NCBI RefSeq assembly: GCF_018131075.1
Contig: NZ_JAFCLS010000017.1
Location: forward strand, 62,001-126,000
DNA length: 64,000 bases
Direction: 5' to 3'
DNA from: Bradyrhizobium sp. JYMT SZCCT0428
Lineage (GTDB): Bacteria > Pseudomonadota > Alphaproteobacteria > Rhizobiales > Xanthobacteraceae
Shown: in pieces, positions 40,557-48,394 of the stretch
Layout: every line of letters starts with the position of its first letter
Position numbering within the stretch: position 1 is the first letter of the stretch
Notes under the pieces: model-generated
Seen by the model: only the letters and a program-made list of their open reading frames with translations
What the model was told of the DNA's origin: nothing
Database searches by the model: none
Position numbers and translations under genes: made by a program

Positions 40557-41332
40557 CAGCGCCCCTTGTAGTTTGGTGTCCGCTTTTCGACGAACGCGTT
40601 CAAGCCTTCCTGACAATCTTCCGTCGTCGCCACCAGCGCAAAGCTCTCGGCCGTGTTCTCCACCGAACGGCGGAAATCGGCATCGACCGCGCGCATGAAG
40701 GCATCGCGGCCGATCTTCATCACGATCGGCGACTTGGCGGCGAGCTTCCGCGCAATATCGCGGGCGCGGTCGAGCGCGGTTCCCTTCGGCACGACTTCGC
40801 TGAGCAGGCCCATGCGGAATGCGGTCGCGGCATCAAAGGGCTCGCCTAGAAACAGCGGCCCGAACGCCTGGTGTTTCCCGACCAGCCGGGGCAGCTGCAC
40901 GAAGTGGATCGCCGGGATCAGTCCGACATCGATCTCCGGATAGCCGAAGGTCGAGGCCTCGCCGGCGATGATCATGTCGCAGGAGATCGCAATCGTCATG
41001 CCACCGGCCCGCACCGCGCCGTCGACCGCGGCAATGGTCGGCTTGCCCATGCGATACTGGGTATCGTTCAGCGCGAAATACAGCCGCTCGAGGAATTTCT
41101 TGGTTTCGATCCCGGGCTTACCCCTGACGATGTCGAGATCGAGCCCGGCACAGAACACCTTGTGCAGGCTGCCGATGATGACTGATGATACCGACGGATC
41201 GTCCTTTGCTTTCTGCAGCGCCGCCAGCAACGCATCGATCAGCGGCATGCTCAGCGCGTTGACTGGCGGCCGGTCCAGCATGATCTCCGCGATCTTGTCC
41301 GAGACGGAGTAGCGAACGAGTTCAGCGCTCAT
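40556..41332 (-). CDS. Enoyl-CoA hydratase/isomerase
   Basis: A 258-residue crotonase-family protein. Landmarks are MSAELVRYSVSDKIAEIML, DRPPVNALSMPLIDALLAAL, VIIGSLHKVFCAGLDLDIV, AAVDGAVRAGGMTIAISCDM (the oxyanion-hole region) and IDVGLIPAIHFVQLP. The acid-base glutamates of the true hydratase are not easily assigned, so it could be an isomerase or a hydrolase. Its stop overlaps the MaoC start. Belongs to the CoA-ester operon from 42544 to 39239. Confidence 0.92.
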   Translation of the reverse strand: MSAELVRYSVSDKIAEIMLDRPPVNALSMPLIDALLAALQKAKDDPSVSSVIIGSLHKVFCAGLDLDIVRGKPGIETKKFLERLYFALNDTQYRMGKPTIAAVDGAVRAGGMTIAISCDMIIAGEASTFGYPEIDVGLIPAIHFVQLPRLVGKHQAFGPLFLGEPFDAATAFRMGLLSEVVPKGTALDRARDIARKLAAKSPIVMKIGRDAFMRAVDADFRRSVENTAESFALVATTEDCQEGLNAFVEKRTPNYKGR

Positions 41333-41344
41333 GATGCCGCTTCC

Positions 41345-42544
41345 TTATTGTCTGGCCTGACGCACCGCGCCGGCCGCGATCAAATCATCGATGGTGCCGC
41401 GATCGAGCCCGGCCTCGGTCAGGATCGCTACGCTATCCTGTCCGATATCCGGCGCGGGGCAAAGTGCGTCTTCGGAAAGGCTGGCAATACCCGGCGTGCG
41501 CGGCGTGTAGACCGGGCCGACGCAGGGGGTATCCTGGCACACCGACGCGTTGGTCGCTTCGACGTGAGGATTGCGCAGCCACTCCCCGGGATTGAGGATG
41601 CGTTCGGCAATGATATCGGCCGCATGCAGCCGCGACAGCCAGACGTCAGTCGGTCGCGCCAGGAAAACCTCGCGCAGCTGCGAGATCAGCGTGTCGGCCG
41701 CGTCGGCCCGGCTGGCGAAGTCCGCAAAGCGCGGATCGCCGGCGAGATCGTCGCGCTCGATGGCGGCACACAGGCGCTTGTATTGCGGCTCGTTCACCAG
41801 CGTCACCATCATCCAGCCATCGCTGGTCTGATAGGACCCCGCCGGCACGTTAAGCGCCCGCGGCGCACCGCCCTCCAGAATATGCTCGGCGACCTTGTGG
41901 CCGAGCAGCGCCGCCGTCGATTGGCAGAGATTGACGTCGATCCAGCGGCCGGTGCCGGTGGTCGCGCGCGCGAACAGCGTGGTTGATATCGCCTGGAAGG
42001 CGTAGACGCCGGTTACGACGTCAGAGACTGTGGTGCCCACCCGGTGCGGGGTCTTGTCGTTGCCGACATTGATCGACACCAGGCCGGAAAACGCTTGCGC
42101 AACGGAATCCGAGCCGGGCCGCTTTGAGTAAGGTCCGCTCTGCCCGAATGCGCTCACCGAGAGATAGATCAGGCCGGGATTGTCGCGCGAGAGTTCCTCG
42201 TAGCCAATTCCAAGCCGGGCGGCGACACCGGGACGAAAGCCTTCGATCAGGACGTCGCAGTCTTTCGCCAGTTGCCGGGCGATTGCGATCGCGTCCTTGT
42301 GCTTCATGTCGAGGCAGAGGCTGCGCTTACCGCGGTTATAGACCGCCGACAGCGTCGTGTGGTTTCCATAGGTCGTACCCAGGAAACGCGACCAGTCCCC
42401 CTCCGGCGGCTCGACCTTGATCACGTCAGCGCCATAGACGCCGAGCAACATCGCGCAATACGGCGAGGCGATGCCCTGCCCGAAATCGAGCACCCGCAGA
42501 CCCCGGTACGGCGCCTCATGCGTCGGCGATAGCTTTCCGGTCAT
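41345..42544 (-). CDS. CaiB/BaiF-family CoA-transferase
   Basis: A 399-aa class III CoA-transferase, first gene of the operon. The sequence has LRVLDFGQGIASPYCAMLLG, YGADVIKVEPPEGDW, YNRGKRSLCLDMKHKDAI, and the presumed catalytic Asp175 in RVGTTVSDVVTGVYAF. ATG 42544 follows GGGAGAAAAG. It probably activates the free acid of the pathway to its CoA ester by transfer from another CoA ester, or recycles CoA. A second enzyme of this family is at 21962. Confidence 0.93.
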   Translation of the reverse strand: MTGKLSPTHEAPYRGLRVLDFGQGIASPYCAMLLGVYGADVIKVEPPEGDWSRFLGTTYGNHTTLSAVYNRGKRSLCLDMKHKDAIAIARQLAKDCDVLIEGFRPGVAARLGIGYEELSRDNPGLIYLSVSAFGQSGPYSKRPGSDSVAQAFSGLVSINVGNDKTPHRVGTTVSDVVTGVYAFQAISTTLFARATTGTGRWIDVNLCQSTAALLGHKVAEHILEGGAPRALNVPAGSYQTSDGWMMVTLVNEPQYKRLCAAIERDDLAGDPRFADFASRADAADTLISQLREVFLARPTDVWLSRLHAADIIAERILNPGEWLRNPHVEATNASVCQDTPCVGPVYTPRTPGIASLSEDALCPAPDIGQDSVAILTEAGLDRGTIDDLIAAGAVRQARQ

Positions 42545-42583
42545 CTTTTCTCCCTGCCTGTAAAGCGCTGACAACCCTCAGCC

Positions 42584-42663
42584 GTCATTCCGGGATGGTC
42601 CGAAGGACCAGACCCGGAATCTCGAGATTCCGGGTTCGATGCTTCGCATCGCCCCGGAATGAC
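42584..42663. repeat. Extragenic palindrome between the CoA-transferase and the ABC transporter
   Basis: GTCATTCCGGG ... CCCCGGAATGAC outer arms, with nested arms (GGTCCGAAGGACC; CCCGGAATCTCGAGATTCCGGG; CGATGCTTCGCATCG). The same family appears at 39020. It may mark the 3' end of the ABC-transporter transcript. Confidence 0.7.
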
Positions 42664-42671
42664 AAACATCG

Positions 42672-43388
42672 CTACAGCGCCAGATAGCGCTGACGAATGT
42701 TTTCGTTGGCTTTCAGCTCTTCGATACCGGATGTGTAGACGATCTGGCCCTTGTCGATAACCGTCGCGTGGCTCGCAAGGCCAAGGCAAAAATGCATGTT
42801 CTGCTCGGCGATCAACACCGTGGCGCCGGTGCCGCGAAGTTGTCGCAGCAATTCGCCGATCCTTTGCACGATGATCGGCGCCAGCCCCTCGCTCGGCTCG
42901 TCCAACAGCAGCAGCGCCGGATTGCCCATCAGGGTGCGTGCGATTGCCAGCATCTGCTGCTCGCCGCCCGAGAGACGTCCCGCGATCCGGTGCCGCAAGG
43001 GCTCCAGCAGCGGAAATACGTCGTAGATGCGCCGGATCGACCATTCGTCCTGGCCATCGGGGCCCTTCTTGGCGCCGATCTCCAGATTGTCTTCCACCGT
43101 ATGCTCGGGGAAAATCTGGCGGTCTTCCGGTACGAAGCCGAGGCCGGCGCGGGCGATGTGATGCGGCTTCAACCCGGATACGGTCCTGCCCCGCAGGGTG
43201 ACCTTGCCGCGGCGCGCCGGCGCCAGGCCCATGATGGCCTTCATCGTGGTCGACTTGCCGGCGCCGTTGCGGCCGAGCAGCGCCATGGTCTCGCCCTGCC
43301 GCACCGACAGACCGACGCCGAACAGGATCTGGCTGCTGCCATAGAAAACGTCGAGGTCCTCGACCTGCACCACCGGCTGCGCGCTCAT
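42672..43388 (-). CDS. livF: Branched-chain-type ABC transporter ATP-binding protein LivF
   Basis: A 238-aa ATPase with Walker A (LLGRNGAGKSTTMKAIMG), the ABC signature LSGGEQQMLAIARTLM, Walker B LLLLDEPSEGLAP and the switch His. It lacks the extra helices of LivG and has the LivF-type FVPEDRQIFPEHTVEDNLEI. ATG 43388 overlaps the LivG stop as ATGA. It is the last gene of the transport operon. In hydrophobic-amino-acid-type transporters two ATPases power two permeases; the neighbours suggest an organic-acid substrate rather than leucine. Confidence 0.96.
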   Translation of the reverse strand: MSAQPVVQVEDLDVFYGSSQILFGVGLSVRQGETMALLGRNGAGKSTTMKAIMGLAPARRGKVTLRGRTVSGLKPHHIARAGLGFVPEDRQIFPEHTVEDNLEIGAKKGPDGQDEWSIRRIYDVFPLLEPLRHRIAGRLSGGEQQMLAIARTLMGNPALLLLDEPSEGLAPIIVQRIGELLRQLRGTGATVLIAEQNMHFCLGLASHATVIDKGQIVYTSGIEELKANENIRQRYLAL

Positions 43389-44143
43389 ATCGCGGCCTCC
43401 GCGTGATGTTCGGTGCCGAGATAGGCCTCGATGACGGCCTCGTTGCGGCGGACCGCATCGGGCTTGCCGGTGGCAAGGATTCTGCCGTAGCACAACACCA
43501 CGATCTCGGGCGCGATCTTGAACACGATATCCATGTCGTGCTCGATGAAGACGACCGTGATCTTCTGTTTCTCCCAGAGCTCCCTGACCTTGTCGATCAT
43601 GCGCCAGCGCTCCTCGGTGCCCATGCCGGCGGTGGGCTCGTCGAGCAGCAGGACCTTGGGATCGAGCACCAGCGCCAGCGCGATATCAAGCAGCTTCTGG
43701 TCGCCATGCGACAGCGTCGCCGCGGTGCGGCTGCGCTTGCTGGCAAGCCCCAGCAATTCCATCGCGTGTTCGGCGCGGTCGCGGGTTTCAGCCAGCGGAA
43801 ACCGTCGATGCATGACACCGGCGCGGCGCTGATCGGCGCCGACGGCGGTCAGCATCGTCTCCTGCACCGTGAGCGAGGGAAAAATACTTGCGACCTGGAA
43901 CGCGCGTCCGATGCCATGGCGCACGATCTCGGGCGGCGAGCGCCCGGCCAGATCAACGCCATTGAGCAGGATCTGGCCGGAATCCGGCTTCAGCGCACCG
44001 GTGATCAGGTTGAAGAATGTGCTCTTGCCGGCACCATTGGGGCCGATGACAGCGGTCAACGAGCCATCAGGGAAATCGAGCGTCACGTTGTCGGTCGCCT
44101 TGACGCCGCCGAAAGATTTCGAGAGTGCGCGAATTTCCAGCAT
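43385..44143 (-). CDS. livG: Branched-chain-type ABC transporter ATP-binding protein LivG
   Basis: A 252-aa ATPase with Walker A VIGPNGAGKSTFFNLITG, LivG-specific IGRAFQVASIFPSLTVQETM, signature TLSHGDQKLLDIALALVL and Walker B LLLDEPTAGMGTEE, then the EHDMDIVF switch. ATG 44143 begins just after the SDR gene stop; it overlaps LivF at the 3' end. It forms the heterodimer with LivF. Confidence 0.96.
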   Translation of the reverse strand: MLEIRALSKSFGGVKATDNVTLDFPDGSLTAVIGPNGAGKSTFFNLITGALKPDSGQILLNGVDLAGRSPPEIVRHGIGRAFQVASIFPSLTVQETMLTAVGADQRRAGVMHRRFPLAETRDRAEHAMELLGLASKRSRTAATLSHGDQKLLDIALALVLDPKVLLLDEPTAGMGTEERWRMIDKVRELWEKQKITVVFIEHDMDIVFKIAPEIVVLCYGRILATGKPDAVRRNEAVIEAYLGTEHHAEAAI

Positions 44144-44145
44144 GG

Positions 44146-44931
44146 CTAGCCATTCGCCTCCCGAAGTCCGCCATAGGTGCTCCATGATGTACCGGCCAAC
44201 CAGCCGCAATCGACCGGCAGATTGGCGCCCGTGATCGCGGACGCGGCATCGGAGGCAAGAAAGGCGACAACGCGACCGATTTCCGAAGGATCGACCAGAC
44301 GGCGCAGCGCGGCATTGGCTGTTAGCGCGGAGACATCCCGCTCGCCTTTATCAATCGCGTTCTTCAGCGCCGGCGTCAGCGTATAGCCCGGAGAAACGGC
44401 ATTCACCCGCACGCCGGAGGGGCCCCACTCCGCGGCGAGGCATTCGGTGATCGCAATCACGGCCGCCTTGGCCGGGGCGTAGGCATGTAACGGCATCGAG
44501 CGCATGCCGGCGATCGAGGCGATGTTGACGATGCTGCCGCGTTGGCGCGCGATCATGCGCCGGGCAAAGGCGAGGCAGGCGACATAGGTGCCGCGCTGGT
44601 CGACACGAACGACGTCGTCCCAGGCCGACATGGGCAAATCGTGCGGCCGCACCGGCACCTGGATGATCCCGGCACTGTTGACGAGCACATCGACCGGCCC
44701 GCATTCGCGCTCAATCGCTTCCGCGCAGGCCTCGACGCTGGTCTCGTCCCCGACATCGGCGACGTAGGCCTTGCCGCCAAGTTCCGCGGCGACATCCCTT
44801 GCTTTGGCCAAATCGCGATCCACGACCATCACAAGATCGCCGCCTGCGGAGAGCTCCCGCGCGCAAGCCGCGCCAATCCCGCTGGCACCGCCCGTTACCA
44901 CGCTGATCCGCGCTTTCGCCGCCGGGCTCAT
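44146..44931 (-). CDS. Short-chain dehydrogenase/reductase inside the transporter operon
   Basis: A 261-aa SDR. The dinucleotide motif TGGASGIG (13-20), the N-S-A-G motif at about 86-89, the catalytic Ser139, and Tyr151-x3-Lys155 in YAPAKA are all intact. It ends with the uncommon WLAGTSWSTYGGLREANG. The start ATG 44931 overlaps the permease stop (ATGA), and the longer frame to 45177 is an out-of-family extension. Being sandwiched between LivM and LivG genes suggests that it oxidises or reduces the imported compound or an early intermediate. A paralogue with the same ending is at 50534. Confidence 0.93.
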   Translation of the reverse strand: MSPAAKARISVVTGGASGIGAACARELSAGGDLVMVVDRDLAKARDVAAELGGKAYVADVGDETSVEACAEAIERECGPVDVLVNSAGIIQVPVRPHDLPMSAWDDVVRVDQRGTYVACLAFARRMIARQRGSIVNIASIAGMRSMPLHAYAPAKAAVIAITECLAAEWGPSGVRVNAVSPGYTLTPALKNAIDKGERDVSALTANAALRRLVDPSEIGRVVAFLASDAASAITGANLPVDCGWLAGTSWSTYGGLREANG

Positions 44932-45956
44932 GATGCGCGCTCCCCGGAACGCTCGCGGCGCTGCACGTACCATTCGATCACGAAATCCATCAGGCCTTTG
45001 CGCAGGCCGATGGCGAAGAACAGGATCACGATGCCGAGAACGATGCCGTGATACTCGGTCACACGGGTGACGGTATCGTTGAGGATCAGGAACAGCGCGG
45101 TGCCTACCATCGGTCCCAGGAAGGTGGTCACGCCGCCGAGCATGTTGATGAAGATGCCCTCGCCCGAAATCGTCCAATAGGCGAATTCCGGATAGGCGCC
45201 CGAGACGAACAGCGCCATGATGATGCCGCCGGTCGAGGCGAACAGCGCCGCGAGCACGAAGATCGTCAGTTTGGCGCGCCAGACGTCGATGCCGATAAAA
45301 CTCGCCCGCGTGGCGTTGTCGCGGATCATGCGCAGCGTGTAGCCGAACGGCGACTGCGCGATCTGGTGCATCAGGAACAGGCCGATCACCAGCAGCGCGC
45401 AGCTGACAATGTACAAATGCAGATGGTTGGATAGATCAATGCCCAAAAATGGCGGCCGGGGAATGCCGCCGCGCAATCCTTGATCGCCGCCGGTCAGCGA
45501 CACCCAGGACAGGATGGTCGAATGGATCAGCATCTGGAACGCCAGTGTCACGAAGGCAAAATAGATTTCCTTCAGCCGCACGCAAATGGCCCCGATGACG
45601 AGCGCGACGACAAACGTGATCGCCAGCGTTGCCACGAAAGCCACCGGAACGGCGACACCGGTCTTCTGCATCATCAGCCCGAAGCCGTAGGCGCCGAGGC
45701 CAAAGAACATGCCATGGCCAAAGGACGTCAGGCCGGTGTAGCCGACCAGAAGATTGAGCGACGTCGCGAACAGCCCATAGGCCGCGCAGCGGATCACGAA
45801 GTCGAGCAGGAATTTACTGCTGGTGAGCATCGGCAGCAGGGCGAGCACGACAAAGACCGCAAGCGCAATCAGGGCATCCCGGTTGGGGCGCGGCTTGGCC
45901 TGGGTAACGGAGTTGTCGAGCACCTTGCTCGCCTGTTCGGCCTGCAATTCGGTCAC
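44928..45956 (-). CDS. livM: Branched-chain-type ABC transporter permease LivM
   Basis: A 342-aa permease with about 10 hydrophobic helices (ALIALAVFVVLALLPMLTSS, CAAYGLFATSLNLLVGYTGL, FGHGMFFGLGAYGFGLMM, ATRASFIGIDVWRAKLTIFV). The G-Y-T-G-L-x-S-F-G-H motif and the EAA-like cytoplasmic loop are typical of LivM. Starts ATG 45956, which overlaps the LivH stop. Partner of LivH in the channel. Confidence 0.96.
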   Translation of the reverse strand: MTELQAEQASKVLDNSVTQAKPRPNRDALIALAVFVVLALLPMLTSSKFLLDFVIRCAAYGLFATSLNLLVGYTGLTSFGHGMFFGLGAYGFGLMMQKTGVAVPVAFVATLAITFVVALVIGAICVRLKEIYFAFVTLAFQMLIHSTILSWVSLTGGDQGLRGGIPRPPFLGIDLSNHLHLYIVSCALLVIGLFLMHQIAQSPFGYTLRMIRDNATRASFIGIDVWRAKLTIFVLAALFASTGGIIMALFVSGAYPEFAYWTISGEGIFINMLGGVTTFLGPMVGTALFLILNDTVTRVTEYHGIVLGIVILFFAIGLRKGLMDFVIEWYVQRRERSGERAS

Positions 45957-46855
45957 GCGACCTCCTTGCCGAACAGGCCGGTCGGGCGGGAAACCAGCAC
46001 GATCACCATGAACAGATACATCAGGCCTTCCGTAAACAGGGGAAAGCCGAGCGAACCGAACGAGCGGATCATGCCGATCAGGAGCGCGCCGATCAGTGCG
46101 CCCAGGATCGAGCCCATGCCGCCGATCACCGTGACGATGAAGGATTCGATCAGCACCGAAAATCCCATCCCCGGCGTCAGCGAACGCACGGGTGCGGCGA
46201 GTGCGCCGGCGAGCCCCGCCAGCATGCCGCCGAGCGCGAACACGCCGCCATAGATCAGGCCGGTGTTGATGCCGAGCGCGGACACCATGCCCGGATTATG
46301 CGCCGCGGCGCGGATCACCTTGCCGATCCGGGTGCGAGCAAGACCAAGGCCGAGAACGATCGCGGCCACCAGCGCGACGGCAATCAGCAGCAGATAGTAC
46401 GGCGGCACCACGCCGCCGGCGATGAACAGCGGCGGAATCTGGAACGCCGCCGGCATCCCCATCGACTTGAATTCCGGGCCCCAGATCATCCGCACGACAT
46501 CGTCAAATATCAGCACGAAGGCGTAGCAGACCAGGACCTGCATCAGCACGTCGCGGCCATAGACCCGGCTCATGAAGACGCGCTCGAAGATCAAGCCCAG
46601 CAGCGCGGTGCCGGCCGCACCGCATAGCATCGCCAGCGCAAAGCTGCCGGTGAGCTGATATGCCGTCATCGCGAAATAGGCGCCGAACATATAGAAAGCG
46701 CCGTGGCTGAAATTCACCACCTTGAGCACGCCGAAAATCAGCGTCAGCCCGACGGCGACGAGAAACAGCAACATGCCGATGATGAAGCCGCTGGTGGTTT
46801 GCGTCACCAGACAGGCGGAGCTGGCGAGACAGCCGGTGAGTGTATCGAGATCCAA
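45953..46855 (-). CDS. livH: Branched-chain-type ABC transporter permease LivH
   Basis: A 300-aa permease. Hydrophobic helices include TSGFIIGMLLFLVAVGLTLI, LKVVNFSHGAFYMFGAYFAM (the typical N-F-x-H-G-x-x-Y/F-M-x-G-A motif) and YLLLIAVALVAAIVLGLGLA. It opens with MDLDTLTGCLASSACLV. It lies 98 bases after the LivK gene, the gap holding a stem-loop at 46915. Confidence 0.96.
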   Translation of the reverse strand: MDLDTLTGCLASSACLVTQTTSGFIIGMLLFLVAVGLTLIFGVLKVVNFSHGAFYMFGAYFAMTAYQLTGSFALAMLCGAAGTALLGLIFERVFMSRVYGRDVLMQVLVCYAFVLIFDDVVRMIWGPEFKSMGMPAAFQIPPLFIAGGVVPPYYLLLIAVALVAAIVLGLGLARTRIGKVIRAAAHNPGMVSALGINTGLIYGGVFALGGMLAGLAGALAAPVRSLTPGMGFSVLIESFIVTVIGGMGSILGALIGALLIGMIRSFGSLGFPLFTEGLMYLFMVIVLVSRPTGLFGKEVA

Positions 46856-46914
46856 GGGAAATATCCGTTACGGCATGCCGGACGATCGGCGCGCGAAAAC
46901 CATGGGGCCGTGAG

Positions 46915-46938
46915 CGGAGGCAGCCCATGCTGCCTCCG
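46915..46938. promoter_or_regulatory. Strong stem-loop between the binding-protein gene and the permease genes
   Basis: CGGAGGCAGC, loop CCAT, GCTGCCTCCG, all ten pairs perfect. On the minus (coding) strand it has no downstream T tract, so it may act as an mRNA stabiliser or processivity element that keeps the binding protein in excess. On the plus strand it is followed by TTTTT and could terminate antisense transcription. Confidence 0.55.
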
Positions 46939-46953
46939 TTTTTCGCGGATCGA

Positions 46954-48213
46954 TCAGGTGTAACCCTTGCTCTTCTTCCACTCGGCTTCGAGTTCGAGAA
47001 TCGTCTTCCAGTCACCCGGCTTGACTTCCGGCACGTAGGGCTCTTGCGGGATCGTCGTGCCCCACCCGATCGCATAGCCGATCAGGGTCTGGTCCTCGGC
47101 CCGCATCGTCACGGTGCCGTCGGCGCCGAACGGCGATTTGATCTTGAGGCCGCGCAATGCCTCCGCAATCTTCTTGCCGTCAGCGGAATTCGCCTTCTTC
47201 GAGGCCTCGGCGAGCAACATGATCGCGGTTGCGTTCTCCCACGACCAGTTGGTCGGGTACTCGTTGTATTTCGCCTTGTAGGCATCGCCCCAGGCCGCGT
47301 TCTCCGCGGTCGCAGGATAGGTCTTGATGTAGCGGTTGCCGGAATGAATGCCCTTGGGCAGGTTCTTCACCACGGTCAGTGCGGTGTAGTCGGCCATGTT
47401 GACCGCAAACACCTCCATCTGGGTGAACAGCGCATAGATGTTGGCCTGATCGATGTAGGAGGTCAGATCGCCGCCCCACAGGCAGGAATACAGCGCTTGT
47501 GGTTTGGCCTGCAGGATCTTGGTGACAACCTCGGTGTAATCAGGCTGGAACAGCTTTGGCCAGGACTCGCTGATGATCTCGACATCAGGCGCAAAGCGCT
47601 TCAGATACAGCGTGAACTCCCCGGTGGTGTCGCGGCCATAGGCGTAATCCGGTGCGCAGGTAGCCCATTTCTTCAGGCCCTTGGCCTTGGAGATCGCAGC
47701 CGCGTAGCTGCCGCCGACGATCGAGTCATGCACGCCCTGGCGCGCGGTGCGGAACGCGTTGGGAATGTGCTGCTTGGGATCGGCGGTCAGCGCCGAGGTT
47801 TCCGAATTGGTGTGAATGCAGAGCACGCCGAGATCGCGTGCGACTTCGTGCACGGCGAAGGCTCCGGATGAGGCCTCGGCATCGATCAGGAGTTCGCAGC
47901 CATCGGTGTTGACCAGTTCGCGCGCCACGCGGGCGGCTTCCTGCGGCTGCCCCTTGGAATCGCGGATCACCATCTCGATCTGCCGGCCGGCGAGACCGCC
48001 GGCGGCGTTGACCTTCTCGACTTCCAGCATCACGCCGTTGCGCGATGACGTTCCGAGTTGCGCCACGCGGCCGGAGAGAATGGTGGGCATGCCGACCTTG
48101 ATGGTCTTGGCCTGCGCCCGCGCCACCCACGGTGTCGCGAAAGTCACGGCACCGGCGCCCATCAGCGCCAGCGTTGAACGGCGGCTGATGCCCGGTTTGC
48201 GGGTTCTCGTCAT
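46954..48213 (-). CDS. livK: Extracytoplasmic substrate-binding protein (LivK family)
   Basis: A 419-aa binding protein with a twin-arginine-like signal (KPGISRRSTLALMGAGAV, cleavage near ARA-QAK). The mature part begins IKVGMPTILSGRVAQLG, continues SSRNGVMLEVEKVNAAGGLA and GRQIEMVIRDSKGQPQEAAR, and contains SSGAFAVHEVARDLGVLCIH: the amino-acid/amide ABC type (ABC-transporter family 5). ATG 48213 follows GGGAGGG; 48291 is too long. First gene of the transport operon, divergent from the acyl-CoA ligase. Ligand is unknown: the operon context favours an acid or cyclic carbonyl compound. Confidence 0.95.
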   Translation of the reverse strand: MTRTRKPGISRRSTLALMGAGAVTFATPWVARAQAKTIKVGMPTILSGRVAQLGTSSRNGVMLEVEKVNAAGGLAGRQIEMVIRDSKGQPQEAARVARELVNTDGCELLIDAEASSGAFAVHEVARDLGVLCIHTNSETSALTADPKQHIPNAFRTARQGVHDSIVGGSYAAAISKAKGLKKWATCAPDYAYGRDTTGEFTLYLKRFAPDVEIISESWPKLFQPDYTEVVTKILQAKPQALYSCLWGGDLTSYIDQANIYALFTQMEVFAVNMADYTALTVVKNLPKGIHSGNRYIKTYPATAENAAWGDAYKAKYNEYPTNWSWENATAIMLLAEASKKANSADGKKIAEALRGLKIKSPFGADGTVTMRAEDQTLIGYAIGWGTTIPQEPYVPEVKPGDWKTILELEAEWKKSKGYT

Positions 48214-48328
48214 TATTCCCTCCCTGTCGGGTTTGCGTTCCCAGTTTCCTGCCCAAATCCCAGCCGGGGATCGTGCTGCCCCCGTACTCACAAGATTTCA
48301 GAGCAAAGGGGGTGACGTCAAGCCAAAT

Positions 48329-48351
48329 ATGAATTACGAGTCATAATTCAT
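48329..48351. promoter_or_regulatory. Perfect-arm palindrome in the divergent promoter region (TetR operator candidate)
   Basis: ATGAATTA, a 7-base spacer, TAATTCAT: arms are perfect complements. It lies 116 bases before the LivK start and 44 before the ligase start, and the TetR gene at 49885 lies in the ligase operon. A palindrome of this spacing and AT content in GC-rich DNA is what one expects for a TetR operator controlling both operons. Confidence 0.6.
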
Positions 48352-48394
48352 CTAACGGGAGATCAGGCCGGAATCCGGCCTTTTGAGCCGAGAA

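Noticed and set aside
45480..46253. A 257-codon plus-strand frame over the permease genes.
   Set aside because: Antisense of LivM and LivH; composition is polar, His/Arg/Gln-rich, as expected for the complement of membrane-protein codons.
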